A stretch of DNA of 33,868 nucleotides from Lysobacteraceae bacterium (GTDB lineage Bacteria; Pseudomonadota; Gammaproteobacteria; Xanthomonadales; Ahniellaceae), in assembly GCA_002995625.1 (NCBI GenBank), contig PVBP01000027.1:1-33868 (forward strand), written 5' to 3'. Below the pieces are notes generated by a model. That model was not told where the DNA came from. It saw only the letters and a list, made by a program, of their open reading frames with translations, and did not search any database. Positions within the stretch are counted from its first letter, which is position 1. Each line of letters begins with the position of its first letter. Below, one piece after another: positions 1 to 8,611 of this stretch. The translations under genes were made by a program, and so were the position numbers.

Positions 1-44
1 CGGTGCCCGAGGCCGGTCGCGGGATGCGCGGCGGCGGTCGCCAT
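1..44 (-). CDS. Possible 5' end of a further minus-strand gene (truncated)
   Basis: An ATG lies 14 bases past the lolD stop and opens a frame that runs off the window edge (first residues MATAAAHPATG). In Xanthomonadales-type genomes lolCD is commonly followed by comEC (DNA uptake channel), so this could be its start. Only about 14 codons are visible, no clear ribosome binding site is seen, and nothing in the peptide identifies a family. It could equally be intergenic sequence. Confidence 0.25.
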   Translation of the reverse strand, partial: MATAAAHPATGLGH

Positions 45-58
45 CGCGAACCCGACGA

Positions 59-739
59 TCAGAGCGGGCGCAGCCCGCCGTGCGTGAGCTCGAGGATCCG
101 CCCGGCGCGGGCCGCCAGCCGCCGATCGTGCGTGACCAGCACCAGGCTGGTCCCGATCTCGCGATTGAGTTCGAGCATCAGCGCGAAGATCCGGTCCGCG
201 TTGTCCTCGTCGAGATTGCCGGTGGGCTCGTCGGCGAGCACGCAGGCCGGCCTCGTCACCAGCGCGCGCGCGATCGCCGCGCGCTGGCGCTCGCCGCCCG
301 ACAGCTCGCCGGGCTTGTGGCCGAGCCGCGCGCCGAGGCCGACGCGGTCGAGCAGCTCGTTCGCCCGCCGTTCGGCGTCGGCGACCGGGGCCCCGGCGAT
401 CAGCAGCGGCATCGCCACGTTCTCGGTCGCGGTGAACTCCGGAAGCAGGTGATGGAACTGGTAGACGAAGCCGAGCGCCCGGTTGCGCAACAGGCCGCGC
501 TCGCGGTCGGGCAGTCTCGCCATCGGCCGGCCGAGGACCTCGACCGTGCCGCGGGTCGGGAGGTCGAGGCCACCCAGGATGTGGAGCAGCGTGCTCTTGC
601 CCGCGCCGGAGGCGCCCACGATCGCGACGGTCTCGCCCGCGCGGATCGCGAGATCGACGCCCGAGAGCACCTCGGTGCGCAGGTCACCGTCGGCGTAGGT
701 CTTGGCGACGCCCTTGGCCTCGAGCACGGTCTCACTCAT
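59..739 (-). CDS. lolD: Lipoprotein-releasing system ATP-binding protein LolD
   Basis: This is the cytoplasmic ATPase of the Lol complex, which powers extraction of outer-membrane lipoproteins from the inner membrane and their hand-over to LolA. The 226-residue length is typical of LolD. Walker A is GASGAGKST (residues 42-50), the ABC signature is LSGGE (146-150), Walker B is VLADEP with catalytic Glu171, and the switch His is at 204. The LolD-like [14 protein letters not shown] stretch at the Q-loop (about 91-104) separates it from generic MacB-type ATPases. The start overlaps the 3' end of the lolC/E gene by 8 bases, so the two are almost certainly translationally coupled. All catalytic motifs are intact. 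Confidence 0.95.
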   Translation of the reverse strand: MSETVLEAKGVAKTYADGDLRTEVLSGVDLAIRAGETVAIVGASGAGKSTLLHILGGLDLPTRGTVEVLGRPMARLPDRERGLLRNRALGFVYQFHHLLPEFTATENVAMPLLIAGAPVADAERRANELLDRVGLGARLGHKPGELSGGERQRAAIARALVTRPACVLADEPTGNLDEDNADRIFALMLELNREIGTSLVLVTHDRRLAARAGRILELTHGGLRPL

Positions 740-1976
740 AGCGCAGCGCCTCCGCCGGCTGCGTGCGCGCGGCGCGCCACGCGGGATAGAGGGTTGCGAC
801 CAGCGACATCAGGAAGGCCAGCACCGTGATCGTGACCACGTTCGCGGCGCGCAGGTCCGAGGGCAGTTCGCTGATGTAGTAGATCTCGGCCGGCATCAGC
901 TGGAAGCCGAACACGCCCTCGAGGAAGCGCATCACGTTGGTCACGTTCATCGCCAGCAGCACGCCACCGACCACGCCGGCGGCGATGCCGATGACCCCGG
1001 AGACCATGCCCTGGATCACGAAGATCCCCATCACGCTGCCGGGGGTCGCGCCGAGCGTGCGCAGGATCGCGATGTCGGCCTGCTTGTCGGTGACCAGCAT
1101 CACCAGCGTCGAGACGAGATTGAAGGCCGCGACCGCAACGATCAGCGACAGGATCACGAACATGACCATCCGTTCGGTCTGGACCGCGCGGAAGAAGTTG
1201 CTGTGTTCCTGGGTCCAGTCGCGGATGCGGTAGAGACCGCCGAGGCGTTCGGCGAGGTCCGCCGCCACCACCCAGGCGCGGAACATGTCCTCGAGCTTGA
1301 GCCGAACGCCCGAGACCTGGCCGCCCATCCGCATCAGGCGCGATGCGTCCTCGAGGTGCACGATCGCCATGCCGCGGTCGTACTCGGCCATGCCGATCTC
1401 GAAGATGCCGGAGACGGTGAACTGGCGCAGCGTCGGCAGCGTGCCGGCCGGCGTCGAGCGCAGCGTCGGCGCGTAGATCGTCACCGTGTCGCCGACGCCG
1501 ACGCCGAGCCACAGCGCCAGCTCGCGCCCCAGGATCACGCGCCAGCGCCCCGCCTCGAGGCTGTTCCAGTCGCCTTCGACCACCTTGGTCGCCACGTCGG
1601 AGACGGCGGGCTCGAGGGCGGGATCGACGCCGCGCAGGAAGCCGCCGCTGACGCGCAGGCCCTGGATCATCACCTCGCGCTCGACGAACGGTGCGGCCCC
1701 GACCACGCGCGCATCCTCGCGCGCCGCGGTGATCGCGCCGCGCCAGTCGTCGATGCCCTCGCCGAAGCCGGTCACGGTCGCGTGCGAGACCATGCCGAGG
1801 ATCCGGGAGCGGAGTTCCTTCTCGAACCCGTTCATGACCGAGATCACGGTGATCAACGCCGCGACCCCGAGCGCGATGCCGAGCATCGACACCAGCGAGA
1901 TGAACGAGATGAAGTGGTTGCGTCGCTTGGCCCGCAGGTAGCGCAGGCCGATGAAGGCCGGAAGCGGTCGGAACAT
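732..1976 (-). CDS. lolC: Lipoprotein-releasing system transmembrane protein LolC/LolE family (LolF-like)
   Basis: This is the membrane subunit partner of LolD. The 414 residues show the MacB/FtsX-like layout. A first membrane helix lies at about 24-46, followed by a large periplasmic domain (about 47-270) and three C-terminal helices (about 272-298, 318-345, 375-400). The N-terminal stretch [19 protein letters not shown] and the C-terminal [18 protein letters not shown] are typical of LolC/E. Only one LolC/E gene is next to lolD, unlike E. coli lolCDE. Some bacteria use a homodimer of a single hybrid protein, LolF, and that may apply here; a second copy elsewhere in the genome cannot be excluded. 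A 123-base gap separates it from ygfX upstream, room for its own promoter. Confidence 0.9.
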   Translation of the reverse strand: MFRPLPAFIGLRYLRAKRRNHFISFISLVSMLGIALGVAALITVISVMNGFEKELRSRILGMVSHATVTGFGEGIDDWRGAITAAREDARVVGAAPFVEREVMIQGLRVSGGFLRGVDPALEPAVSDVATKVVEGDWNSLEAGRWRVILGRELALWLGVGVGDTVTIYAPTLRSTPAGTLPTLRQFTVSGIFEIGMAEYDRGMAIVHLEDASRLMRMGGQVSGVRLKLEDMFRAWVVAADLAERLGGLYRIRDWTQEHSNFFRAVQTERMVMFVILSLIVAVAAFNLVSTLVMLVTDKQADIAILRTLGATPGSVMGIFVIQGMVSGVIGIAAGVVGGVLLAMNVTNVMRFLEGVFGFQLMPAEIYYISELPSDLRAANVVTITVLAFLMSLVATLYPAWRAARTQPAEALRYE

Positions 1977-2099
1977 CGGTCGGGCATCCGTGGGACCGGC
2001 GTGCGAACCGGCGCTTCGAAGTCTATCGGGATGACCGTGCCGGCCCCTGTACGAAAGCGCCGCGCGGTCGCGTCGGCGGACGTCGCAGATCCGCCCGTG

Positions 2100-2546
2100 T
2101 CAGCCGATCGCCCCCTGTCCGTGGCGCTGGTGACGCAGCAGGATCGAGAGCCGCCGCCACGCGTCGGCATCGACCTGGTCGCGCCAGATCGCGATCCGCG
2201 CGCGCGGCGAGCCGGCGCCTGCCGCGGCCAGCACGAGCGCGGCGACCGGGCCGGCCTGCCAGTGCGCCACGAGCCGCCCCGACACCGGGCCGTGATCCGA
2301 CGGTCCGCGCCACTCGGCCCGGCCCTCGCCATCGATCCGCAGGACGGCTCCGGTGAACGCATGCTGCCGCGCCCAGGCCCGCCACGCCAGGACGACCGGC
2401 AGCGGCGCGAGCGCCAGTCGCAGGACCGGTGGGAGGCCGCTGATCGCGATCGCGACGAGCGCGGCCACGGTCGCGGACGCCAGCAGCGCCGCGTACGCGC
2501 GCGGCAGGCCGGGTCGCAGCTCAACGGGCGCGGCGGAAGTCGTCAA
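2100..2546 (-). CDS. YgfX-like membrane protein (CptA family)
   Basis: A 148-residue protein with two adjacent hydrophobic helices near the N terminus (about 17-36 and 38-56) followed by a soluble domain. This is the YgfX layout: a two-helix inner-membrane anchor and a cytoplasmic tail. It starts inside the 3' end of sdhE (26-base overlap), and sdhE-ygfX (cptB-cptA) is a conserved pair in Gammaproteobacteria. In E. coli YgfX has been described as a toxin acting on cytoskeletal proteins, with SdhE/YgfY as the proposed antitoxin; that role is disputed because SdhE is a flavinylation factor. The assignment rests mainly on position and topology, since sequence conservation in this family is low. 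Confidence 0.7.
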   Translation of the reverse strand: MTTSAAPVELRPGLPRAYAALLASATVAALVAIAISGLPPVLRLALAPLPVVLAWRAWARQHAFTGAVLRIDGEGRAEWRGPSDHGPVSGRLVAHWQAGPVAALVLAAAGAGSPRARIAIWRDQVDADAWRRLSILLRHQRHGQGAIG

Positions 2547-2763
2547 TCAGCTCGCGCCAGTCGTCGCGCGGCGGCTCGGCGCGGCCCATGCACCAGGCCC
2601 ACAGCTGGTCGTCCTCGACCTCGAGCAGCTCGGCGAAGGCCGCCAGCCGCGCCTCGTCCGCGGCCTCGCCATGGCGGTCGAGCCAGCCCGCGCACAGCGC
2701 GTCGAGCTCGCGCATGCCGCGGCGGCAGCGCCAGCGCAGGCGCGACAGCCGCGGGTCTCCCAT
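2521..2763 (-). CDS. sdhE: FAD assembly factor SdhE (DUF339/CptB)
   Basis: SdhE is a small cytoplasmic factor needed for covalent attachment of FAD to SdhA. The 80-residue protein carries the family's invariant RGxxE motif as R15-G-M-R-E19, preceded by the LRWRCRRGMRELD stretch. It also has the helical tail with LLEVEDDQLWAW typical of the family. It starts 3 bases after the sdhB stop, so it belongs to the succinate dehydrogenase operon. Its own end overlaps ygfX. Length, motif and context agree fully. Confidence 0.95.
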   Translation of the reverse strand: MGDPRLSRLRWRCRRGMRELDALCAGWLDRHGEAADEARLAAFAELLEVEDDQLWAWCMGRAEPPRDDWRELIDDFRRAR

Positions 2764-2766
2764 CGC

Positions 2767-3549
2767 TCAGAGCCCGCGCCGCTCGACCATCAGCTTCTTG
2801 ATCTCGGCGATCGCCCTGGCCGGGTTCAGACCCTTGGGGCAGGTCCGCGCGCAGTTCATGATCGTGTGGCAGCGGTAGAGCTTGAACGGGTCCTCGAGGT
2901 CGTCGAGCCGCGCCCCGGTGTCCTCGTCGCGGCTGTCGACGATCCAGCGGTAGGCCTGCAGCAGGATCGCGGGGCCGAGGTAGCGGTCGCCGTTCCACCA
3001 GTAGCTCGGGCAACTGGTGCTGCAGCACGCGCACAGGATGCACTCGTAGAGGCCGTCGAGCTTCCTGCGGTCCTCCGGCGACTGCAGGCGCTCGCGGTCC
3101 GGCGGCGGCGCGCTCTGCGTCCGCATCCACGGTCGGATCGATGCGTACTGCGCGTAGAAGTGCGTCAGGTCCGGCACCAGGTCCTTGATCACCGGCATGT
3201 GCGGCAGCGGATAGACGCGCACCTCGCCCTTGACCTCGTCGATCGCCTTGGTGCAGGCGAGCGTGTTGGTGCCGTCGATGTTCATCGCGCACGAGCCGCA
3301 GATGCCCTCGCGGCAGGAGCGGCGGAACGTCAGCGTCGAGTCGATCTCGTTCTTGATCTTGATCAGCGCGTCGAGAACCATCGGGCCGCACGTGTCGAGG
3401 TCGACCTCGTAGGTGTCGGCTCGCGGGTTCGCGTCCTCGTCGGGATTCCAGCGGTAGACCTTGAAGGTCCTGGTGCGCTTCGCGCCCTTCGCGGGGAAGT
3501 GGCGACCCGGCTTGACCTTGCTCGTCTTCGGCAGTGCGAACGTGCCCAT
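2767..3549 (-). CDS. sdhB: Succinate dehydrogenase iron-sulfur subunit
   Basis: SdhB carries electrons from the SdhA flavin to membrane quinone through three Fe-S clusters. The [2Fe-2S] ligands are C79, C84, C87 and C99 ([13 protein letters not shown]...TLAC). The [4Fe-4S] and [3Fe-4S] ligands come from C170, C173, C176, C180 and the [15 protein letters not shown] segment (C227, C233, C237). Length is 260 residues, normal for the family. The start chosen is the ATG giving [11 protein letters not shown]; longer in-frame options run back through the small upstream gene. An N-terminal basic extension of about 25 residues before the ferredoxin domain is typical of the Xanthomonadales form. Confidence 0.97.
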   Translation of the reverse strand: MGTFALPKTSKVKPGRHFPAKGAKRTRTFKVYRWNPDEDANPRADTYEVDLDTCGPMVLDALIKIKNEIDSTLTFRRSCREGICGSCAMNIDGTNTLACTKAIDEVKGEVRVYPLPHMPVIKDLVPDLTHFYAQYASIRPWMRTQSAPPPDRERLQSPEDRRKLDGLYECILCACCSTSCPSYWWNGDRYLGPAILLQAYRWIVDSRDEDTGARLDDLEDPFKLYRCHTIMNCARTCPKGLNPARAIAEIKKLMVERRGL

Positions 3550-3563
3550 GGTGTCCTCGTTCC

Positions 3564-3752
3564 TCAATCGATCCTGCGCGTGCCCAGCAGGAAGGCCACA
3601 TAGCCCAGCCAGGACGCGAACACGCAAACGAGAGCCCAGACCGCGCGCTCGAGGCCCGTCGCCCGACGGGAAGCCGCGACCAGCAGGACCGGGGCGGCCC
3701 ACACGATCGTCAGAATCAGCATCGTGGCCAGCATGGTGGTCGGACCGAGCAT
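3564..3752 (-). CDS. Small membrane protein between sdhA and sdhB (PLDc_N-like)
   Basis: A 62-residue protein with two hydrophobic helices (about 8-27 and 37-57) joined by a basic turn ([10 protein letters not shown]) and ending in GTRRID. The second helix, with the pattern [20 protein letters not shown], resembles the small PLDc_N/cardiolipase N-terminal type of two-helix membrane domain. It sits 22 bases after the sdhA stop and 14 bases before sdhB, so it is cotranscribed with the complex II genes. Its function is unknown. It may be a membrane helper or accessory of complex II or simply a conserved passenger. It is real rather than a chance frame, given its fit between two genes and its clean topology. 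Confidence 0.7.
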   Translation of the reverse strand: MLGPTTMLATMLILTIVWAAPVLLVAASRRATGLERAVWALVCVFASWLGYVAFLLGTRRID

Positions 3753-3774
3753 GCGTGATCTCCCCTCGACGACC

Positions 3775-5562
3775 TCAGTAGACCCGCGCCTTCGGCGGGA
3801 CCGGCTCGACCTCTCGGGTCAGCGTGTCGAGGTGGACCGGGCGGTAGTCGATCCGCGTGCGGCACTCGCCATCGACCCAGCACAGCGTGTGCTTGAGCCA
3901 GTTCTCGTCGTCGCGCTCCTGGTAGTCCTCGCGCGCGTGCGCGCCGCGCGACTCCTTGCGGTTCTCGGCCGAGACCAGCGTCGCGACCGCCTGGCCGAGC
4001 AGGTTCTGGAGCTCGAGCGCCTCGATCAGGTCGGAGTTCCAGACCAGCGAGCGGTCCTCGATCCGGACGTCGGCGAAGGACTTCGCGGTCGCGGTGATCT
4101 TCTCGACGCCCTGCCTGAGCGTCTCGCCGGTGCGGAACACCGCGGCGTCGGCCTGCATGATCTTCTGCATCTCGAGCCGGATCTCGGCCGCTGGCCGCGA
4201 ACCCTGCGCATGGCGCACCCGGTCGAGGTTCGCGAGCGCCGGATCGACCGCGGTCGCCGACAGCGTCGGATGTGGGGTGCCCGGCCGGATCGTCTCGGCG
4301 CAGCGGTTCGCAACCGCGCGGCCGAACACGACGAGGTCGAGCAGCGAGTTCGAGCCGAGCCGGTTGGCGCCATGCACCGACACGCACGCGGCCTCGCCGA
4401 TCGCGTACAGGCCCGGGACCACGGCGTCGGGATCGCCGCCCTTCAGCGTGACGACCTCGCCGTGGTAGTTCGTCTGGATGCCGCCCATGTTGTAGTGGAC
4501 GGTCGGCAGCACCGGGATCGGCTCCTTCGTCACGTCGACGCCGGCGAAGATCCGCGCGGTCTCGGCGATGCCCGGCAGGCGTTCGTGGATCACCGCGGCG
4601 CCGAGGTGCTGGAGGTTCAGGTGGATGTGGTCCGCGTTCGCGCCGACGCCGCGGCCTTCGCGGATCTCGATCGTCATCGCGCGGCTGACCACGTCGCGCG
4701 ACGCGAGGTCCTTCGCGTTCGGCGCGTAGCGCTCCATGAAGCGCTCGCCCTTCGAGTTGGTCAGGTAACCGCCCTCGCCGCGCACGCCCTCGGTGATCAG
4801 GCATCCGGCGCCGTAGACGCCGGTCGGGTGGAACTGCACGAACTCCATGTCCTGCAGCGGCAGGCCGGCGCGCAGCACCATCCCGCCGCCGTCGCCGGTG
4901 CAGGTGTGGGCCGAGGTCGCGGAGAAGTAGGCGCGGCCGTAGCCGCCGGTCGCGAGCACCACGCCATGGGCGCGGAACAGGTGCAGCGTGCCTTCGGCCA
5001 TGTCGAGCGCGAGCACGCCGCGGCATGCGCCCTCGGCGTCGAACACGAGGTCGAGTGCGAAGTACTCGATGAAGAAGCGCGCGTCGTGCGCCAGCGACTG
5101 CTGGTAGAGCGTGTGCAGGATCGCGTGACCGGTGCGGTCGGCGGCGGCGCAGGTGCGCTGCGCGGTGCCCTTGCCGTAATGGGTGGTCATCCCGCCGAAC
5201 GGCCGCTGGTAGATGCGCCCGTCCTCGGTGCGCGAGAACGGCACGCCGTAGTGCTCGAGCTCGATCACCGCGGGAATCGCCTCCTTGCACATGTACTCGA
5301 CCGCGTCCTGGTCGGCGAGCCAGTCCGAGCCCTTGATCGTGTCGTAGAAGTGGAAGCGCCAGTCGTCCTCGCCCATGTTCGCGAGCGCGGCCGAGATGCC
5401 GCCCTGCGCCGCGACCGTGTGCGAACGGGTCGGAAAGACCTTGGTCAGGCACGCGGTGGCGAGACCCTTGGCCGCGAGACCGAACGTCGCGCGCAGTCCG
5501 GCGCCACCGGCGCCGACGACGACCACGTCGTACTGGTGTTCGGTGATGGGATAGGCAGGCAT
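3775..5562 (-). CDS. sdhA: Succinate dehydrogenase flavoprotein subunit
   Basis: SdhA oxidises succinate to fumarate at a covalently bound FAD on the cytoplasmic face of the inner membrane. The 595-residue length is normal. The dinucleotide fold GAGGAG is at residues 17-22, and the FAD-linking histidine is H48 in [11 protein letters not shown]. The substrate/active-site segments [21 protein letters not shown] and [18 protein letters not shown] are all present. The C-terminal part has the usual [18 protein letters not shown] stretch. Its maturation factors SdhE and a SdhAF4-like protein are encoded in the same block. Confidence 0.98.
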   Translation of the reverse strand: MPAYPITEHQYDVVVVGAGGAGLRATFGLAAKGLATACLTKVFPTRSHTVAAQGGISAALANMGEDDWRFHFYDTIKGSDWLADQDAVEYMCKEAIPAVIELEHYGVPFSRTEDGRIYQRPFGGMTTHYGKGTAQRTCAAADRTGHAILHTLYQQSLAHDARFFIEYFALDLVFDAEGACRGVLALDMAEGTLHLFRAHGVVLATGGYGRAYFSATSAHTCTGDGGGMVLRAGLPLQDMEFVQFHPTGVYGAGCLITEGVRGEGGYLTNSKGERFMERYAPNAKDLASRDVVSRAMTIEIREGRGVGANADHIHLNLQHLGAAVIHERLPGIAETARIFAGVDVTKEPIPVLPTVHYNMGGIQTNYHGEVVTLKGGDPDAVVPGLYAIGEAACVSVHGANRLGSNSLLDLVVFGRAVANRCAETIRPGTPHPTLSATAVDPALANLDRVRHAQGSRPAAEIRLEMQKIMQADAAVFRTGETLRQGVEKITATAKSFADVRIEDRSLVWNSDLIEALELQNLLGQAVATLVSAENRKESRGAHAREDYQERDDENWLKHTLCWVDGECRTRIDYRPVHLDTLTREVEPVPPKARVY

Positions 5563-5615
5563 CGGATTCCGTCGCAGGGTCTGTGGGATGGGGGCAGCGG
5601 GCGATCGGCCGGTCG

Positions 5616-6002
5616 TCAGGCGCCGAGCGCGATCCGCACGATCGCGAGCAGGCTCGCGATCACCGCGAGCGCGGCGATGAACTTCACCGCCACCTTAAGC
5701 GCCAGCTCGAGCGCGCGCTGGTGGATGTAGTCCTCGATCACGACCTCGAGGCCAAGCCGGGCGTGGTGGAACAGCGCGATCACGAAGGCCGCCATCAGCA
5801 CCGCGTTCCATGGCTGCGCGAGGAACACCCGCGACTCCGCGTAGCCGCCGTCGACGAGTCCGACCGCGGCGACCAGGAACCAGATCGACAGCGGCGCGAG
5901 CGCGATCGCGGTCAACCGCTGCGCGATGAAATGGCCGGTCCCCTCCCTGGCCGCGCCGAGGCCGCGGGCATTCTTCAGCGGGTTTCGCAGCAGCGCGCTC
6001 AT
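5616..6002 (-). CDS. sdhD: Succinate dehydrogenase membrane anchor subunit SdhD
   Basis: A 128-residue membrane anchor with three predicted helices (about 28-50, 65-85, 100-125). [17 protein letters not shown] opens the first helix. [17 protein letters not shown] contains the conserved histidine region for haem b and the Asp-Tyr pair near the quinone pocket. The start ATG overlaps the sdhC stop in an ATGA, a translational-coupling arrangement. The gap to sdhA downstream is 53 bases. Confidence 0.93.
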   Translation of the reverse strand: MSALLRNPLKNARGLGAAREGTGHFIAQRLTAIALAPLSIWFLVAAVGLVDGGYAESRVFLAQPWNAVLMAAFVIALFHHARLGLEVVIEDYIHQRALELALKVAVKFIAALAVIASLLAIVRIALGA

Positions 6003-6409
6003 CGGGCGCCTCCCGACAGCAGCAGCCAGAGCAGCAGAGCCGAGATCAGGACGGTCGCGACGACGACCGTCCAGCCGGACGCGTAGGCCTTCGGGATCTC
6101 GAGACCGACGCCGAGATCCCAGGCGAGGTGTCGAAGGCCGTTGAGCCAGTGGTAGACGATCGCGACCACGAGCGCGGCGGCCAGCAGCTGGCCCGGCAGG
6201 CTGTTCGCGAAGCTCGCAAAGCCGCTGTAGGCCTCGGGGCCGGAGGCGACCGCGATCAGCCAGGCCGCGACCAGCAAGGCCCCGAGCGAGAGCAGAACGC
6301 CGCTGATCCGATGCGAGATCGACATCATCGACGTCAGCTGCGGCCGGTAGTAGGGCCCGATCATGAACGGCGACAGGGGGCGCTGTCGGCGGCTGGCTCT
6401 GGCGGTCAT
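5999..6409 (-). CDS. sdhC: Succinate dehydrogenase cytochrome b556 subunit SdhC
   Basis: A 136-residue membrane protein with three helices. SISHRISGVLLSLG is the family signature around helix I (quinone site Ser/Arg), and YHWLNGLRHLAWD carries the haem-ligand histidine region. The start shown (MTARASRRQRPLSPF) is preferred because GAGG lies about 9 bases upstream and family members begin shortly before the RPLSP motif. An in-frame ATG 24 bases further upstream (6433) is possible. The stop overlaps the sdhD start by four bases. Confidence 0.92.
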   Translation of the reverse strand: MTARASRRQRPLSPFMIGPYYRPQLTSMMSISHRISGVLLSLGALLVAAWLIAVASGPEAYSGFASFANSLPGQLLAAALVVAIVYHWLNGLRHLAWDLGVGLEIPKAYASGWTVVVATVLISALLLWLLLSGGAR

Positions 6410-6493
6410 CGTGCGTGCCTCATCGGTGAGCATGCGGGGCCCCGGGTCCGTCGAAACCCGGCACGGGGTTCCGCACGATCGGAGCGGGCGGAA

Positions 6494-6655
6494 TCAGAAG
6501 TCGATGCAGCGTCCGTTCTTCTCCCAGTCGCCGTAGCGGGTCGGCTCGGGCCCGGGACGACCGCCGATCTCGATCGGCGGAGCCGGGGTCGGCGAGCCTT
6601 CTTCCACCGGCTCTGGGACGACCGGCGCCTCGGCCGGCTCGATCGGATCCTTCAT
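6494..6655 (-). CDS. SdhAF4-like protein (DUF1674), complex II assembly factor
   Basis: A 53-residue protein read directly from the minus strand. The acidic, proline-rich N-terminal half is followed by GPEPTRYGDWEKNGRC and a final IDF. This is the characteristic C-terminal block of DUF1674, the family of mitochondrial SDHAF4, which binds flavinylated SDHA and promotes its assembly with SDHB. It lies 84 bases upstream of sdhC on the same strand and divergent from ygfZ (77-base shared gap). It is therefore probably the first gene of the succinate dehydrogenase operon. It is short and easily missed by gene callers. Confidence 0.88.
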   Translation of the reverse strand: MKDPIEPAEAPVVPEPVEEGSPTPAPPIEIGGRPGPEPTRYGDWEKNGRCIDF

Positions 6656-6732
6656 CGGTCTTTTCCGCGACAATCCCGAAGATTAACGCCTCGCCGCGAT
6701 GCGGCTCAACGACCCCGAGACCTCGACCGAGC

Positions 6733-7599
6733 GTGACGACAGCCCCTATCGACAGTCTCGGCGTCCTCGCGATCCGCGGCGCCGACGCCGTGCCATTCAG
6801 CCACAGCCAGCTTGCGAATGACGTGAAGGCGCTGGCGAACGGCCATTGGCACTGGAACTGCCTGCTGCAGATCCAGGGCCGCGTGCTCGCGCTGATGCTG
6901 CTCGCAAGGCTCGCCGACGACGAGGTCCTGCTGGTGCTGCCGCGCGAGATCCGCGGCGACGTGGCCGCGACCCTGTCGCGCTACGTGCTGCGCAGCAAGG
7001 TCAGGCTCGTCGAGGACGATGACCTGGCGATCTTCGGCACCGCCGTCGTGACGGAGCCGCCGGCAGAAGACGCGGTGTCCGTCGGCGGGCGGCTCGCGCA
7101 CGACGGGCGGACCCACTCGCTGGAGCTCGGGGGTCGCCTGCGGCGCGTGCTCTCGATCGGCCCAGCCGGACACGGCGCGGGGGTCCCGGTCGACGCGGTC
7201 TTTCGGCACGGCGACGTCGTGGACGGCATTCCGTGGATCCGGTCTGCGACCAGCGGCGAGTTCATTCCCCAGGCGCTGGGCCTTGCGCGATTGGGCGCCT
7301 TCTCGGTGTCCAAGGGCTGCTATCCGGGGCAGGAGATCGTGGCGCGCACGCACTTCCTCGGGCGCAACAAGCGGACGCTGATGCGCATTGCCGGTCCGCG
7401 GCTCGAGGTCGGCCCGGCGCCCGGCGACCGCCTGCATGGCGGCAGCGCCGGACAGGGCGACCCGGTCGCGATCGTCATCGATGCCGTCGCGCTGCGCGAC
7501 GAGACCGTCGGGCTTGCAGTGGCCCGGGACATCGCGATTCGGGACGGCTGGTGGCGTCGATCCGCCTGGCCAGTCCACTTGCGCCTCTCGGAAGCCTGA
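6733..7599 (+). CDS. ygfZ: YgfZ/GcvT-like folate-binding Fe-S protein
   Basis: YgfZ is a folate-dependent protein that supports Fe-S enzyme assembly/repair (including MiaB). The 288 residues end in the GcvT-like fold and carry the diagnostic K-G-C-Y-P-G-Q-E motif with C196. GEFIPQALGLARLGAFSVSK precedes it, as in the family. The frame has no usable ATG near its beginning, so GTG at the stated start is chosen. It faces away from the sdh block. In E. coli ygfX, sdhE and ygfZ are neighbours, so this is the same gene group with the SdhE partner moved into the sdh operon. Confidence 0.93.
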   Translation: MTTAPIDSLGVLAIRGADAVPFSHSQLANDVKALANGHWHWNCLLQIQGRVLALMLLARLADDEVLLVLPREIRGDVAATLSRYVLRSKVRLVEDDDLAIFGTAVVTEPPAEDAVSVGGRLAHDGRTHSLELGGRLRRVLSIGPAGHGAGVPVDAVFRHGDVVDGIPWIRSATSGEFIPQALGLARLGAFSVSKGCYPGQEIVARTHFLGRNKRTLMRIAGPRLEVGPAPGDRLHGGSAGQGDPVAIVIDAVALRDETVGLAVARDIAIRDGWWRRSAWPVHLRLSEA

Positions 7600-7726
7600 A
7601 TCGGCAGGGCGGTCCAGGTCGCCGCCCGGCCGTCGGGAGCCCGGATCGCGCGGCCTCGAATGCTTCAGTCCTGCGTCAGCTGTGATACGTTTCTCGAAGT
7701 GATCCGTGCTTGGGAAGGAGGGTCCC

Positions 7727-8563
7727 ATGGCGCGCCTGTATCCGCTGATCGCAGGATGGGTGTTCCTGTTCGCCAGTGTCCCGACGGTCGCGGACGATGC
7801 ACCCGCGCAACCAGCCGCGACGAGCGAACTCACGCTGATGGTCGAGCCGAGCTACGGCACGGCCCGGTTGGCAGAGGTCTTCGAGCCGCTCGCGAACTAC
7901 ATCGGGCAAGCGGTCGGGCGACCCGTGCGGCTCGTCACGCCACGGAACTACCACTTCTTCTGGCGTGACGTCCGCCAGTCGCCCTCGATCGACCTGCTGT
8001 ACGCGGAGGCCCATTTCACCGACTATCGGGCGCAACGCTTCGGGTCGCTGCCGCTCGCGCGGACTGCCGAGCGGCTGAGCTATTCGATCCTGGTCAGCGA
8101 CCTCGTCGAGAACCCCACGGTCGATCGGCTCGTCGGCCGTCGCCTCGTGACGATGCCGAGCCCGAGCCTCGGCTTCGCGCTGCTGACCCAGCTCTACCCG
8201 AATCCGGTCTCGCAACCCGAGATCCTCTCGTCGGCGACCTCCTGGCGTGACGGCGTCGAGATGGTGTTCGCCGAGGAGGCGGAGGCGGCGATCGTGCCGA
8301 CCTGGCTCGAGGACGAGTATCCGAACCTGACGTCGGTATGGACCTCGCGCGAGTTCATGGGCCCCGCGATCTCGGCGTCATCGGACCTCGATCCAACCCT
8401 GCGCGAGCGCATTCGCGAGGCGCTGCTGTCGATCCACGAGGATCCGGCCGCGAACGAGGTCCTGCTCGAGCTCCGGATCTCGCGTTTCGAGCCGGCAACG
8501 GCAGCCGAGTATGCCGGCGCCGACCGGATGCTCCGGGAGTTTCACGGCTATCGGCCACGCTGA
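7727..8563 (+). CDS. PhnD/SsuA-like periplasmic substrate-binding protein (orphan)
   Basis: A 278-residue exported protein. It has a signal peptide (about 1-22, cleavage near TVA-DD), then a type II periplasmic-binding fold of the phosphate/phosphonate (PhnD-like) group. ANYIGQAVGRPVRLVTPRNY is the typical early segment, and DPTLRERIREALLSIHEDPA resembles the PhnD C-terminal lobe. The ATG shown follows GGAAGGAGGG at good spacing. An earlier in-frame ATG (7706) would put extra residues before the signal peptide. No permease or ATPase is adjacent, so it is not an obvious transporter component here. Such orphan proteins often act as sensors or bind ligands for other systems. The ligand is unknown. 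Confidence 0.75.
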   Translation: MARLYPLIAGWVFLFASVPTVADDAPAQPAATSELTLMVEPSYGTARLAEVFEPLANYIGQAVGRPVRLVTPRNYHFFWRDVRQSPSIDLLYAEAHFTDYRAQRFGSLPLARTAERLSYSILVSDLVENPTVDRLVGRRLVTMPSPSLGFALLTQLYPNPVSQPEILSSATSWRDGVEMVFAEEAEAAIVPTWLEDEYPNLTSVWTSREFMGPAISASSDLDPTLRERIREALLSIHEDPAANEVLLELRISRFEPATAAEYAGADRMLREFHGYRPR

Positions 8564-8611
8564 CGCGCCACGGCCTGGTGCCGGGACGGGCGGATCGCCG
8601 GCCCGCGCGAC

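Noticed and set aside
702-2801. A 699-codon plus-strand frame opposite lolD, lolC and ygfX
   Set aside because: It is antisense to well-supported genes. Its protein is rich in Arg/Asp/His with no domain, typical of GC-rich shadow frames.
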